A DNA stretch of 64,000 nucleotides from Terriglobales bacterium. Lineage in GTDB: Bacteria; Acidobacteriota; Terriglobia; Bryobacterales; Bryobacteraceae. The notes beneath the pieces are model-generated. The model searched no databases and was not told the DNA's origin. It was given only the letters and a program-made list of their open reading frames with translations. The DNA lies in assembly GCA_027485675.1 (NCBI GenBank), contig JAIXQP010000043.1, positions 62,001 through 126,000 on the forward strand, in the 5' to 3' direction. Positions 34,476 through 45,031 of the stretch are shown piece by piece (within the stretch, counting starts at the first letter, position 1; each line of letters starts with the position of its first letter). The translations under genes and the position numbers were made by a program.

Positions 34476-35293
34476 CAGCCCGGCCGCACCGGAACCGTCA
34501 ATGGCTTCGTTTCGTTGCCTTCGATCAGCAGCTTGTACGTTCCCGCGAAGACGTCGTCCATCACCAGGCATCCGTTGGCCGGAATCTCCCGGTTCGTGAT
34601 GTCGTAGACGTTCTGCGGAGGCGGCGCCGACACCGGCTGCAGCGTCGCCAATTTGCCCGTCAACTGCAACCGTACGCGGTGCACCGGAACGCGCTTCAGC
34701 AGGATCGCGATCTCCGGCGCCTTCTCCCCCACCGCAAGCTTCACCGGTTGCTCATACGGCGTCGCCGTGAACATCTCCCGTCCGCCCCCGGCGCTCCGTA
34801 CCGGCTCCCAGGTGATGCCCCGTGTCGCGACCACCTCGTAGGATCCCGGCCCTAAACCCGAAAGGCGAAACACCCCGTTCGAATCCGTCCAGTCCGTCGA
34901 AACCACCTCGCCCTTCACCCGCGCCTCCACCGTCACCGCGCTCACCGTCTCGTTGGGCGCCCGCAGCACCCGGCCCACGATCCGCATCTCCGGAGCCAGC
35001 CGCAGATCATAGTCCCGTTTCTCGTCCCCGGCGGTCAGCTCCAGCGTCGCCGCCTCCAGGGGCAGAAACTCGTCCGCGAACGCTTGCACCGTGAAACGGG
35101 CGCCGGGCAGGGAAGCGAACACATAACGGCCATCGGTGCCCGTGCGCTCTTCGAACGATTGGCCTCCCGGTGTCGTCAACCTCACTAACACGCGCTCGAT
35201 GGTCGCCCGCGTCAGGGCGTTCCGGACCGTTCCGCGTAACGACGCGGCCTCGGCCGCCATGGATAGCGTCAACAGGAAGAATGTCAGTTTCAC
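34472..35293 (-). CDS. Secreted CarboxypepD_reg-like beta-sandwich protein (short paralogue)
   Basis: The 273 residues begin with a signal peptide (MKLTFFLLTLSMAAEA). A transthyretin-like carboxypeptidase regulatory domain follows (SLRGTVRNALTRATIERVLVRLTT, DGRYVFASLPGARFTVQAFAD). A second similar unit begins MRIVGRVLRAPNETVSAVTVEARVKG, and the tail ends in VRPGC. Such domains act as extracellular structural or adhesion modules. It is the last of three minus-strand genes, with a four-base overlap (ATGA) to the upstream 540-residue paralogue, so it is likely co-translated. Function is unknown. Confidence 0.75.
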   Translation of the reverse strand: MKLTFFLLTLSMAAEAASLRGTVRNALTRATIERVLVRLTTPGGQSFEERTGTDGRYVFASLPGARFTVQAFADEFLPLEAATLELTAGDEKRDYDLRLAPEMRIVGRVLRAPNETVSAVTVEARVKGEVVSTDWTDSNGVFRLSGLGPGSYEVVATRGITWEPVRSAGGGREMFTATPYEQPVKLAVGEKAPEIAILLKRVPVHRVRLQLTGKLATLQPVSAPPPQNVYDITNREIPANGCLVMDDVFAGTYKLLIEGNETKPLTVPVRPGC

Positions 35294-36912
35294 TGTCCGT
35301 AGTCGAGGCCTATTTCGGCCATCTCCTTTCGGCTCAGTTGTACCAAAGCGGCGGTGCCGGTTGCACCCTCGGCCAGCTCCAAGGTGGTCATCTTGGCTTC
35401 TAACTTCTCTGCGATCTCTTTGCTCCGCACCGGTTCAAACTGATACTCTTCCAAAGCCAGCAGCCGGTACTTCCCCGGCGCAAGGCCTGTAAATGTGAAC
35501 GTGCCCTCTTGGTCCACCTGCGCCACCGGCTGCACTCCCGGCGTACTCATCATGAATCGATCCGTGAGGGAAAGACCCTCGGCCAGCAGAATCACCCGTC
35601 CCGGCGCCTGCAACTCCGACTCCCGCTTCACCGTGCCGGTCAACTTGGCTGGCCTCGTTCCCAGGGTGATCTCCATCTGCGTCGCCCCATCCGTAAAATC
35701 GACAGTCGCCCCTTTGGCTTCTTTTTCTCCCACCATGATTCGCTTGACGTAGGTGTTGGGAATCGCCCGCAGGTTCAGCGCATAAGCCGTTCGGCCCACG
35801 TCGAGCAGTTGAAAAGTCCCGTTCGCCTCCACACGCCCCTGCGCCATGCCGAAAGCGCCCTCCTGGGGATACAGTGAGAGGTTCACCCCTTCCATCGAGG
35901 CGGTCCCCTCCCCGTCCACCCGCATGGTCCCCTGCACCTTGATCGGCATCTGCACCGGCAGCGTTACGTTCTCTACGTCCGCCTGCGCCACCGTCACCGG
36001 AGTCCTTCCCATCTCCACCGGCCGCCCGTTGCCGAAGGCGATCAGGACCAGGTGGTACTCCCCGGCATGGGCGCCCCGCACCTCAAACGTGCCGTCCGGC
36101 CGCAACTCCCCGCGGGCCGACGACCAGCCCACCAACGCCGGCTGCCCCGTCCCCGCCCTCCGGCGGGGCATCAGTGTCAACTGCGCCATCTGGTCGCGCG
36201 CCCACGTCCCCACCACTCGGCCCTTCACTTTGAACACCTCCCCCCGCTGCAGGATGATCTGCGCCGGTGCGCTGGTTTGCCCGGCCTTTAATACGATCTC
36301 GGCGGCGCTCTCGGGGCCGGTCGCGCTCGGATAGAACGTCGCCCGATAACCCTTCCCGTCGGCCTGTCCGCCCGTCTGCATCCGCTCGGCCACCACAAGA
36401 TAGCGGCCCGGCCGCAGTCCGGAGACCCGGAACTCACCCAGGTCATTCGTTTGCGAACTCGCCTGCGGCGTCAACTGCCCGGTGCCCTGCGCCATCACCT
36501 GCACCCGCGCCATCTCCACCACATCCCCCGCCTCGTCCACCACCCGGCCCACCACCACCGCCTGCGGCTGGACGTACCACGTCACCCCCTCCCGGCTTTC
36601 GCCGCTCCGGATCGGAAAAGGAGCCATGGGCGACCGCGCCTCCTTGGCGGGGTACACCATCCGGAGATAGCCCGGCCGCTCCGCGGAAACCATATAGTTC
36701 CCCACGGGTACATCCGCGAAACGAAACTCACCCTCGGCGTCGGTAGTCGCGCCCAACACGGTCGCATTCGGAGTTGTCGCAGCGCTGCGTAGCGTAATTC
36801 CTACGCGGGCCGCCGGCTCATCCGTCTGCGCGTCTTTGATGGTTCCTGTAATTACGATCGGCTTCTGCGCCAGCAGAACACCGGAAACAAAAAGAAGGAG
36901 CAGAGGTCTCAT
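35290..36912 (-). CDS. Secreted multi-domain CarboxypepD_reg-like protein
   Basis: The 540-residue protein has a signal peptide (MRPLLLLFVSGVLLAQ) and about four or five beta-sandwich units, each with G-x-V-x-D/V-x-T/G strands. The first is VITGTIKDAQTDEPAARVGITLRS. A later one, VVGRVVDEAGDVVEMARVQV, is followed by TNDLGEFRVSGLRPGRYLVVAERM. The same block is found at the same place in the neighbouring 523-residue protein, so the two arose by duplication. No catalytic residues of a peptidase are seen. A role in surface binding or scaffolding is inferred. It overlaps the downstream short paralogue by four bases. Confidence 0.8.
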   Translation of the reverse strand: MRPLLLLFVSGVLLAQKPIVITGTIKDAQTDEPAARVGITLRSAATTPNATVLGATTDAEGEFRFADVPVGNYMVSAERPGYLRMVYPAKEARSPMAPFPIRSGESREGVTWYVQPQAVVVGRVVDEAGDVVEMARVQVMAQGTGQLTPQASSQTNDLGEFRVSGLRPGRYLVVAERMQTGGQADGKGYRATFYPSATGPESAAEIVLKAGQTSAPAQIILQRGEVFKVKGRVVGTWARDQMAQLTLMPRRRAGTGQPALVGWSSARGELRPDGTFEVRGAHAGEYHLVLIAFGNGRPVEMGRTPVTVAQADVENVTLPVQMPIKVQGTMRVDGEGTASMEGVNLSLYPQEGAFGMAQGRVEANGTFQLLDVGRTAYALNLRAIPNTYVKRIMVGEKEAKGATVDFTDGATQMEITLGTRPAKLTGTVKRESELQAPGRVILLAEGLSLTDRFMMSTPGVQPVAQVDQEGTFTFTGLAPGKYRLLALEEYQFEPVRSKEIAEKLEAKMTTLELAEGATGTAALVQLSRKEMAEIGLDYGQ

Positions 36913-36927
36913 CCTGCCCCAACACTA

Positions 36928-38499
36928 TCAGAGTGAGTTGCCCGATTCTAGCTCTTTCTGAGTAACCAGGGTGAGCGTGACTGTAACATTTTCGCCTTCC
37001 GCCACCTTCACTTTCTCAAACTTACCCTGTACCTTCCGCTGATTCTCTTCGTCCATCTCGCCCACCATCTCGGCCGTCTCCAAAGCCACGGCCCGATACT
37101 CCCCCGGCGCCAGTCCGCCCAACGAGAAACGTCCTTGCGCATCAATGGCTGCCGTTAACCGCGCATTCCGGTTCGGGCCCGCCAACCAAACCACCCCCGC
37201 TGCCGCCTCTTTCACTTGTCCATTCACCGCCGCCGGCTTGGTGCCCAGCACAATCTCCATGGGCGCCACCGCGTCCGCCGCCGTCAGGTCTAACCCCGTC
37301 AACAAAACGTCCTGCCCCGCCACGGTGATCGACTTCACGTAAGTCCCCTGCGGCGCCGTCACGGAAATCGGAAACAACTCCCGGCCCACCCGCCGAATCA
37401 CGAAACTGCCGTCCGGCTTCACGGCCGCCTGCCCCATGCCCATGCCCGGCCCGGTAAGCGCCACTCGCACCTTGCCCAGATCGATACTGCTCGTCGCGTC
37501 CGTCCGGATCTGCCCGGTCACCTCCAGCGGAGCGCCGGCGTACAGTACGATGTTCTCCACTGGCGCATCCCCCACTTCGACATTCGTCCGCCCCACCACC
37601 ACCGGCGGACCCTGCGCGAACTGGATCACCTGCAGCGTGTACGACCCCGGCGGCATGCCCGCCGTCTCAAACGCGCCGTCCGGCCGCACCCGTCCACCCC
37701 CTCCGGCGAAGCCGCCGCGGCCCCCCTGCAGCATCCCCGGCCGCCGTGGTGCCACCATCACCTGGTAGCCCTCCCGCCCGCTCGTCTTGGCCATCCCTTC
37801 CACCCGGCCCCGAATCCGCTGCATCGTCGTCCGGCGCAGCGGAATCGTCAGCCCGGTCGCGTCCTGCCCCGCGCTCACCGCCACCGGCGCCGCGCTGCTC
37901 TCGTCCCGCGCCGACGGGTAGTAGGTCGGCGGATAGCCGAACTCCTGCGTCGAACCCGGCGCGACGAACGTCCCTTCCCGGCGCGCCACCACATAGTAGC
38001 GGCCCGGCGCCACGCCGGACAGCCGGAACTCTCCCAGGTCGTTCGTCGCTCCGCCCAGCATCGGACCCCGCCGCGCCGACGCTCCCCGCGACGGCACCAG
38101 AGACACAAACGCCCGTTCCACCGGGTCCCCGTCCTCGTCCACCACCTTCCCGGCCACCACGCTCTGCGGGTTCATTCGGATCTCAATCCCGCTCATCGTC
38201 TGCCCGGCCTCCACCTTCACTGCCGCCGGATAGGTCCCCCGCAGAAAACCGGTCCGCGTGGCCGTCATCCGGTACTCGCCCGGCTGCACCTGCGCAATCC
38301 GAAACGTCCCGTCGCTCCCCGTCATGCCCTCTACCGTCGTCCGTTGCATCGTCAGCGTCACGATCGCTTTCCGCACCGGCTCCCCGGTCAGTCCGTGCAC
38401 GACGCGGCCGCTCACCGCTCCCGGCTTGGGCGGCTCCTGCCCAATGCTCGACTGAGGGGCGAACGAAAAGCAAAACAAAAGCAAACTTAAGCGTCGCAT
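36928..38499 (-). CDS. Secreted multi-domain CarboxypepD_reg-like protein (paralogue)
   Basis: The protein has about 523 residues, starting at MRRLSLLLFCFSFAPQSSIG as a signal peptide. The longer frame to 38550 adds 17 residues in front and is less likely. Regulatory-type units are visible as GAVSGRVVHGLTGEPVRKAIVTL, VVAGKVVDEDGDPVERAFVSL and TNDLGEFRLSGVAPGRYYVVAR. A glycine-rich stretch (GGRGGFAGGGG) lies about 280-292. It is paralogous to the next gene on this strand and is the first gene of the three. It is divergent from gyrA across a 70-base gap. Confidence 0.8.
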   Translation of the reverse strand: MRRLSLLLFCFSFAPQSSIGQEPPKPGAVSGRVVHGLTGEPVRKAIVTLTMQRTTVEGMTGSDGTFRIAQVQPGEYRMTATRTGFLRGTYPAAVKVEAGQTMSGIEIRMNPQSVVAGKVVDEDGDPVERAFVSLVPSRGASARRGPMLGGATNDLGEFRLSGVAPGRYYVVARREGTFVAPGSTQEFGYPPTYYPSARDESSAAPVAVSAGQDATGLTIPLRRTTMQRIRGRVEGMAKTSGREGYQVMVAPRRPGMLQGGRGGFAGGGGRVRPDGAFETAGMPPGSYTLQVIQFAQGPPVVVGRTNVEVGDAPVENIVLYAGAPLEVTGQIRTDATSSIDLGKVRVALTGPGMGMGQAAVKPDGSFVIRRVGRELFPISVTAPQGTYVKSITVAGQDVLLTGLDLTAADAVAPMEIVLGTKPAAVNGQVKEAAAGVVWLAGPNRNARLTAAIDAQGRFSLGGLAPGEYRAVALETAEMVGEMDEENQRKVQGKFEKVKVAEGENVTVTLTLVTQKELESGNSL

Positions 38500-38537
38500 C
38501 TTTCTTAGAATACAGGACTTACGCCCTTCGGATCTGT

Positions 38538-38563
38538 TATGATAGGTCAAGTTTTGTAAGGAG
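38538..38563 (+). promoter_or_regulatory. gyrA -10 box and ribosome binding site
   Basis: TATGAT (38538-38543) is a good -10 hexamer with no strong -35 partner. TAAGGAG (38557-38563) lies six bases before a TTG codon. The site supports TTG at 38570 as the gyrA start, since no ATG is available in frame there. Confidence 0.55.
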
Positions 38564-38569
38564 CTTCAT

Positions 38570-41110
<2,541 letters not shown>

Positions 41111-41119
41111 AATGGCCTC

Positions 41120-41998
41120 ATGGCGACTCTGGTACAACTCGGTTCCAAACTAATCGACACCGCGGAGTTGGCGCGGAAGGAGCAGTCCCTCCTCGCCAAC
41201 CTCCGTAGCCTCGGTCAGGTGATCATTGCCTACTCCGGCGGCACCGACTCGGCCTATCTGGCTTGGGCCGCCGTCCAAGCCTTGGGCGATAACGCGGTCG
41301 CCATCACGGCGGACTCGGCCTCCATTCCCGCCTCCCACAAACGCGACGCCGAAGCCTTCGCCCGCGACTTCGGCATCCGCCACGAGTACATCGAAACGTT
41401 CGAGTTCGATAATCCGGACTACGTCAAGAACGATAAGAACCGCTGCTTCCATTGCAAGGACGAACTGTTCACGCGGCTCGACGCGGTCTGTCTCGAACGC
41501 GGCATCCCGAACGTCGTCTATGGCGTCAACGTCGATGACCTCGGCGACTGGCGCCCCGGCCAGGGCGCGGCCAAGGCTCACAACGTCAAGGCGCCGCTCG
41601 TCGAAGCCGGCCTCACCAAGGCCGAGATTCGCGAGCTCTCCCGCCGTGCCGGGCTCCCGACCTGGGACCGCCCCGCCAGCGCCTGCCTCAGCTCCCGCAT
41701 CCCCTACGGCACGGCCGTCACCAAGGAAGTCATCAAGACGGTCGAGGACGGCGAGGAGGCCATCAAGGCACTCGGCTTCCGCCAGTATCGTGTCCGCTTC
41801 CATGGCGATCTGGTCCGCCTCGAATTTGCTACCGACGAACTCGCCGCCGCATTCACGCCGGAGATGGCCCGCCGCTTCAAGGACATCTTCAAGCCGCTCG
41901 GCTTTCACTACGTCACCATCGACTGCGAAGGCTACCGCCAAGGCGCTATGAACGAAGCGATAGGATTAGCGCATGCTTCGTCGCACGCTGCTTCTTAG
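41120..41998 (+). CDS. larE: LarE-type ATP-dependent sacrificial sulfur transferase
   Basis: LarE adds sulfur to pyridinium-3,5-biscarboxylic acid mononucleotide while making the nickel-pincer nucleotide cofactor of LarA-type enzymes. The 292 residues contain the PP-loop S39-G-G-T-D-S44, the NRCFHCKDELF motif (Cys109 and Cys112) and the RPASACLSSRIPYG segment with Cys189. In the L. plantarum enzyme a single cysteine in this region donates its sulfur. The extra CxxC suggests the variant with three cysteines, but I cannot confirm cluster binding. larB and larC are not in the window. The end overlaps the following enolase-superfamily gene by 26 bases. Confidence 0.9.
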   Translation: MATLVQLGSKLIDTAELARKEQSLLANLRSLGQVIIAYSGGTDSAYLAWAAVQALGDNAVAITADSASIPASHKRDAEAFARDFGIRHEYIETFEFDNPDYVKNDKNRCFHCKDELFTRLDAVCLERGIPNVVYGVNVDDLGDWRPGQGAAKAHNVKAPLVEAGLTKAEIRELSRRAGLPTWDRPASACLSSRIPYGTAVTKEVIKTVEDGEEAIKALGFRQYRVRFHGDLVRLEFATDELAAAFTPEMARRFKDIFKPLGFHYVTIDCEGYRQGAMNEAIGLAHASSHAAS

Positions 41999-43073
41999 CC
42001 CCCTCTCCCTCGCCGCCCAGCAAGCGAAAGAACTTCGCATCACGGGCCTCAAGACCGAACTCAAGATCAACCCGCCCCGCGAGCCCAACTACGACGCCAT
42101 TCACAAGCTCGGCGTCGATGCCGGCTCGGTGACGCTGCGTCTCGAAACCAACGCCGGCATCACCGGCTACGCCACCTCCACCTTCGGAATGGTCAAGGGC
42201 GGCCCCAAGGTCGTCCAGACCATCCTCGAAGAGGAGTTGCGACCGCTGCTCCTCGGTGAAGACCCGGCCTTCCCGAAGCGCATCCGGGCCAAGCTCTGGC
42301 GCGAACTCGAGTATCACGGCGTCGGCGGCGTTGTGCACTTTGCCATCTCCGCGGCCGACATCGCCATCTGGGATATCCTCGGCAAGCATGCCGGCATGCC
42401 CGTCTGGAAGATGCTCGGCGCCTATCGCGACCGCATGCCGTGTTACTCGATGTGCGGCTGGTATTACGACAACGATAGCGATCTCTCGAAGTACAAGCGC
42501 TCCATCGAACAGGCGCTCAGCCACGGCTACAAGGCCATCAAGATGAAGACCGGCCGCTACAGCATGGCCGACGACGAACGCCGCATCAAAATCGCGCTCG
42601 ACCTCTGCCCCCGCGTCATGATCGACGCCAACCAGGTCTTCAACCGCAATGAAGCCCTCCGCCGCGGCCGCCTCTATCAGCAGATGGGCGCCTTTTGGTA
42701 CGAAGAGCCGCTCCCTCCGCACGACATGGAAGGCTACACTGAACTCGCCCGCGAACTCGATATTCGCATCGCCACCGGCGAGAACCTCTACACCAAGTAC
42801 GCCTTCGCCGACCTGATCGCCCGTAAGGGAGCCGACGTCGTCCAGCCCGATAACCGCCGCGCCGGCGGGGTTACCGAGTGGCTCGAGATCGCCGCCCTCG
42901 CTGACGCCGCCGGCCTCGAACTCGCGAGCCACGGCGGCGGCTCCGCCAACATGAACATGCTCCTCACCATGCCCAACGCCATCTACATGGAAACCGGCGG
43001 CCCCCAGAAGAACATGGTGAATGGCGAGATCCTCGCGCCGCAGGCTCCCGGCATGAGCACCGAAACCGCATGA
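41973..43073 (+). CDS. Mandelate racemase / muconate lactonizing enzyme family protein
   Basis: The 366-residue enolase-superfamily protein has conserved residues K190-M-K192 (KxK base), D218 in MIDANQ, E244 and E270 as metal ligands, and a D293 / H320 dyad (VVQPDNRR and ELASHGGG). It begins with a hydrophobic segment (MLRRTLLLSPLSLAAQQ) that could be a short signal or a Tat-like leader, so it may be exported, which is unusual for the superfamily. Members abstract a proton alpha to a carboxylate (racemisation, dehydration, cycloisomerisation). The overlap with larE and with the downstream gene (ATGA) suggests one sugar-acid module. Substrate is unknown. Confidence 0.88.
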   Translation: MLRRTLLLSPLSLAAQQAKELRITGLKTELKINPPREPNYDAIHKLGVDAGSVTLRLETNAGITGYATSTFGMVKGGPKVVQTILEEELRPLLLGEDPAFPKRIRAKLWRELEYHGVGGVVHFAISAADIAIWDILGKHAGMPVWKMLGAYRDRMPCYSMCGWYYDNDSDLSKYKRSIEQALSHGYKAIKMKTGRYSMADDERRIKIALDLCPRVMIDANQVFNRNEALRRGRLYQQMGAFWYEEPLPPHDMEGYTELARELDIRIATGENLYTKYAFADLIARKGADVVQPDNRRAGGVTEWLEIAALADAAGLELASHGGGSANMNMLLTMPNAIYMETGGPQKNMVNGEILAPQAPGMSTETA

Positions 43074-44506
43074 CCCGACGCCAACTCGTCCTCCTGGCTC
43101 TGCCCACGAAAACGACCCATCTCTGTCTCAACGAAGACAACAGCCACTACTTCTCCACCCGCGCCGGCCAACCGCTCGACCGCGAGAAGGTCGCCAGTTG
43201 GGTGGATCAGTACGCCGGTACCCAAGTCCGCGAACTCCTCCTCTCCGCCAACTCGCAGCGCACGAGCTTTCCTAGCAAAGTCTGGGACCCCATCTGGAAG
43301 GGCTACGACCCCACCGGCCCCGACGACCAGCCCCTGCTCCGCTCGACGCCGGCCGAAGCGCGCGCCGGCGCCCGCAAATGGATCCACACCGCCTGGGACC
43401 TCGCCAATCGTAACCTCGACCCCTACGCCATCTGGATCGAACGCGCCCGGCAGAAGGGGCTGCAGCCCTGGATCTCGATGCGCATGAACGACCTGCACAA
43501 CGTCGACGACCCCGACAGTTACATGCACTCGACGTTCTGGCGCGAGCACCCCGAATACCGCCGTGTCCCCTGGCGCGCCGTCGACTGGCGCGACCGGGCG
43601 TTCGACTTCGCCCACCAGGCCGTCCGCGACTATCACTTCCAACTCCTCGAAGAGTACTGCGCCCGCTACGACTTCGCCGGTATTGAGCTCGATTGGATGC
43701 GTTTCGGCTTCCACTTCCGCCCCGGTCACGAAGCCGCGGGCGCCGAGATTCTCACCGATTTCGTCCGCCGCGCCCGCCGTCTGCTCAACACCTGGGAGAA
43801 GAAGCGCGGCCACAAGATCGCCCTCGGCGCGCGCGTTCCCTCGCGGCCCGATACGGCCCTCAAGATGGGCATGGACGGCGCCCGCTGGGCCCGCGAAGGC
43901 CTCGTGCAGATGCTGGTCGTGACGCCCTTCTGGGCGAGCATCGAGACGGATATGCCCATCGAACTCTGGCGGCGGCTCGCCGGGGATCAGGTGATTCTCG
44001 CCGCCGGCCTCGAACTGCTCCTGCGGCCGTATCACGCTTACCGGCCTCTACAGTTCAACAATCTCGAGATGGTGCGCGGCGCGGCGTCGTCGCTGCTATC
44101 GCGCGGAGCGGACCGTGTCTACTTATTCAACTACATGGATTCGCAGACGGCGATGCCGGATCTCGAAAACTATCCGAAGTTACTCCGCGAGTGTGGGAGG
44201 CTAACTACCCTGGCCCACAAGCCGCGCCGGCATATTGTCACTTACTCGGACACTTACGCCCCCGGCGAAGCGCAGGGATCCCAGTTACCCAAGTCGCTCC
44301 GCTCCGGCGATTGGGCCAGCTTCCGCGTCCACGTCGGCCCGGCTCTGGAAGTCGCCAAGCCGGTTTTCCGAATCGATGGGGAACTGGCCGAAATCCGCTA
44401 CAACGGCGAGCGCGAACTCCGCCCCGGCGTGAGCGGCTATGTCGTGATTGACGTCCAGGCCCGCGTCGAAACGACGGTCCACTGGGTGGAGATTCAGGGG
44501 GCCTGA
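43070..44506 (+). CDS. Putative TIM-barrel glycoside-hydrolase-like protein
   Basis: The 478 residues begin with a short hydrophobic stretch (RRQLVLLALPT). Features fit a (beta/alpha)8 barrel of the GHL10/DUF family: LQPWISMRMNDLHNVDD, DFAGIELDWMRFGFHF with acidic residues at a strand end, GHKIALGARVPSRPDTA, QVILAAGLELLLRPYH and DRVYLFNYMDSQTAMPD. A small C-terminal beta domain (ISY-like, from about 395) follows. The acidic pair around E203 and D205 could be catalytic. Start overlaps the upstream stop by four bases. It probably works on the same carbohydrate as the enolase-superfamily neighbour, but neither substrate nor activity is shown. Confidence 0.6.
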   Translation: MTRRQLVLLALPTKTTHLCLNEDNSHYFSTRAGQPLDREKVASWVDQYAGTQVRELLLSANSQRTSFPSKVWDPIWKGYDPTGPDDQPLLRSTPAEARAGARKWIHTAWDLANRNLDPYAIWIERARQKGLQPWISMRMNDLHNVDDPDSYMHSTFWREHPEYRRVPWRAVDWRDRAFDFAHQAVRDYHFQLLEEYCARYDFAGIELDWMRFGFHFRPGHEAAGAEILTDFVRRARRLLNTWEKKRGHKIALGARVPSRPDTALKMGMDGARWAREGLVQMLVVTPFWASIETDMPIELWRRLAGDQVILAAGLELLLRPYHAYRPLQFNNLEMVRGAASSLLSRGADRVYLFNYMDSQTAMPDLENYPKLLRECGRLTTLAHKPRRHIVTYSDTYAPGEAQGSQLPKSLRSGDWASFRVHVGPALEVAKPVFRIDGELAEIRYNGERELRPGVSGYVVIDVQARVETTVHWVEIQGA

Positions 44507-44526
44507 TCGTATGGCACAGTAGCGAT

Positions 44527-44781
44527 ATGACGATCGAAATTTCGCCCGAGGACGCTCAACTCATAGAGGCGCTCGTTGCATCGGGCGAGTTCGACTCTGT
44601 CGCTTCTTGTGTCCATGTAGCCCTACTGGGTCTCGTGGGTGAGTTCGATGAAGCCGCCGCCGCTCACATCGACGAAAGCATGGCACAGATCGAACGAGGC
44701 GAGACTCTGACGATGGACGAAGTGCGTGCGTCCCTTGAAGTCCATAAAGCAGCCTGGCGCCGCGCGCACCCCTCCCGGTGA
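44527..44781 (+). CDS. parD: ParD-like antitoxin
   Basis: The 84-residue protein has an N-terminal ribbon-helix-helix-like start (MTIEISPEDAQLIEALVASGEFDSVASCVHVAL) in which GEFDSVASCV fits the ParD helix-turn. The C-terminal part (DESMAQIERGETLTMDEVRASLEVHKAAW) resembles the toxin-clasping tail. ParD neutralises ParE and represses its own operon. It overlaps the parE remnant by four bases. No operator repeat was recognised in the 20-base gap upstream. It is apparently intact, although its toxin is broken. Confidence 0.8.
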   Translation: MTIEISPEDAQLIEALVASGEFDSVASCVHVALLGLVGEFDEAAAAHIDESMAQIERGETLTMDEVRASLEVHKAAWRRAHPSR

Positions 44782-45021
44782 GCGCCTGCGTATTCTCGCC
44801 ACGGGCCCAGCAGGACTTGATCGCAATCTGGGAGTATCTTGCCACGAACGCGAGCCATGCCCAGCCAGGGCTATCTTCGTCCAGACCTATCTACGAGTCC
44901 GGTCCGCTTCGTTCCGGTGTATTCCTGGCTGATCGTGTATCGAGTGGCAGAGCCACTGGAAATCGTGGCGATCATTCATGGCCGCCGCGATATCCGCAAG
45001 GCACTTCGTCCCCTTATATGA
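44778..45021 (+). pseudogene. parE: ParE-like toxin, frameshifted and internally deleted
   Basis: The first 29 or so codons in one frame read MSACVFSPRAQQDLIAIWEYLATNAS, a typical ParE N terminus. The C-terminal part continues in another frame (LRPDLSTSPVRFVPVYSWLIVYR, then VAEPLEIVAIIHGRRDIRKAL). Between them about 20-25 residues of the normal ParE helix hairpin are missing, so a deletion with a frameshift seems to lie near 44855-44870. Total span would encode 81 residues where ParE normally has about 95. It is not expected to be toxic. ParD upstream remains intact. Confidence 0.8.
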
Positions 45022-45022
45022 T
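45017..45022 (+). promoter_or_regulatory. Candidate -10 element of the PSD1 gene
   Basis: TATGAT within TTATATGATGG lies nine bases before the ATG at 45032, at the end of the parE remnant. There is no Shine-Dalgarno sequence in between and no clear -35 box. Confidence 0.35.
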
Positions 45023-45031
45023 GGTTCCACC

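Noticed and set aside
44839-45021. Separate 60-residue gene beginning MPRTRAMPS
   Set aside because: Its sequence is the C-terminal half of ParE in a shifted frame, so it was treated as part of the broken parE.
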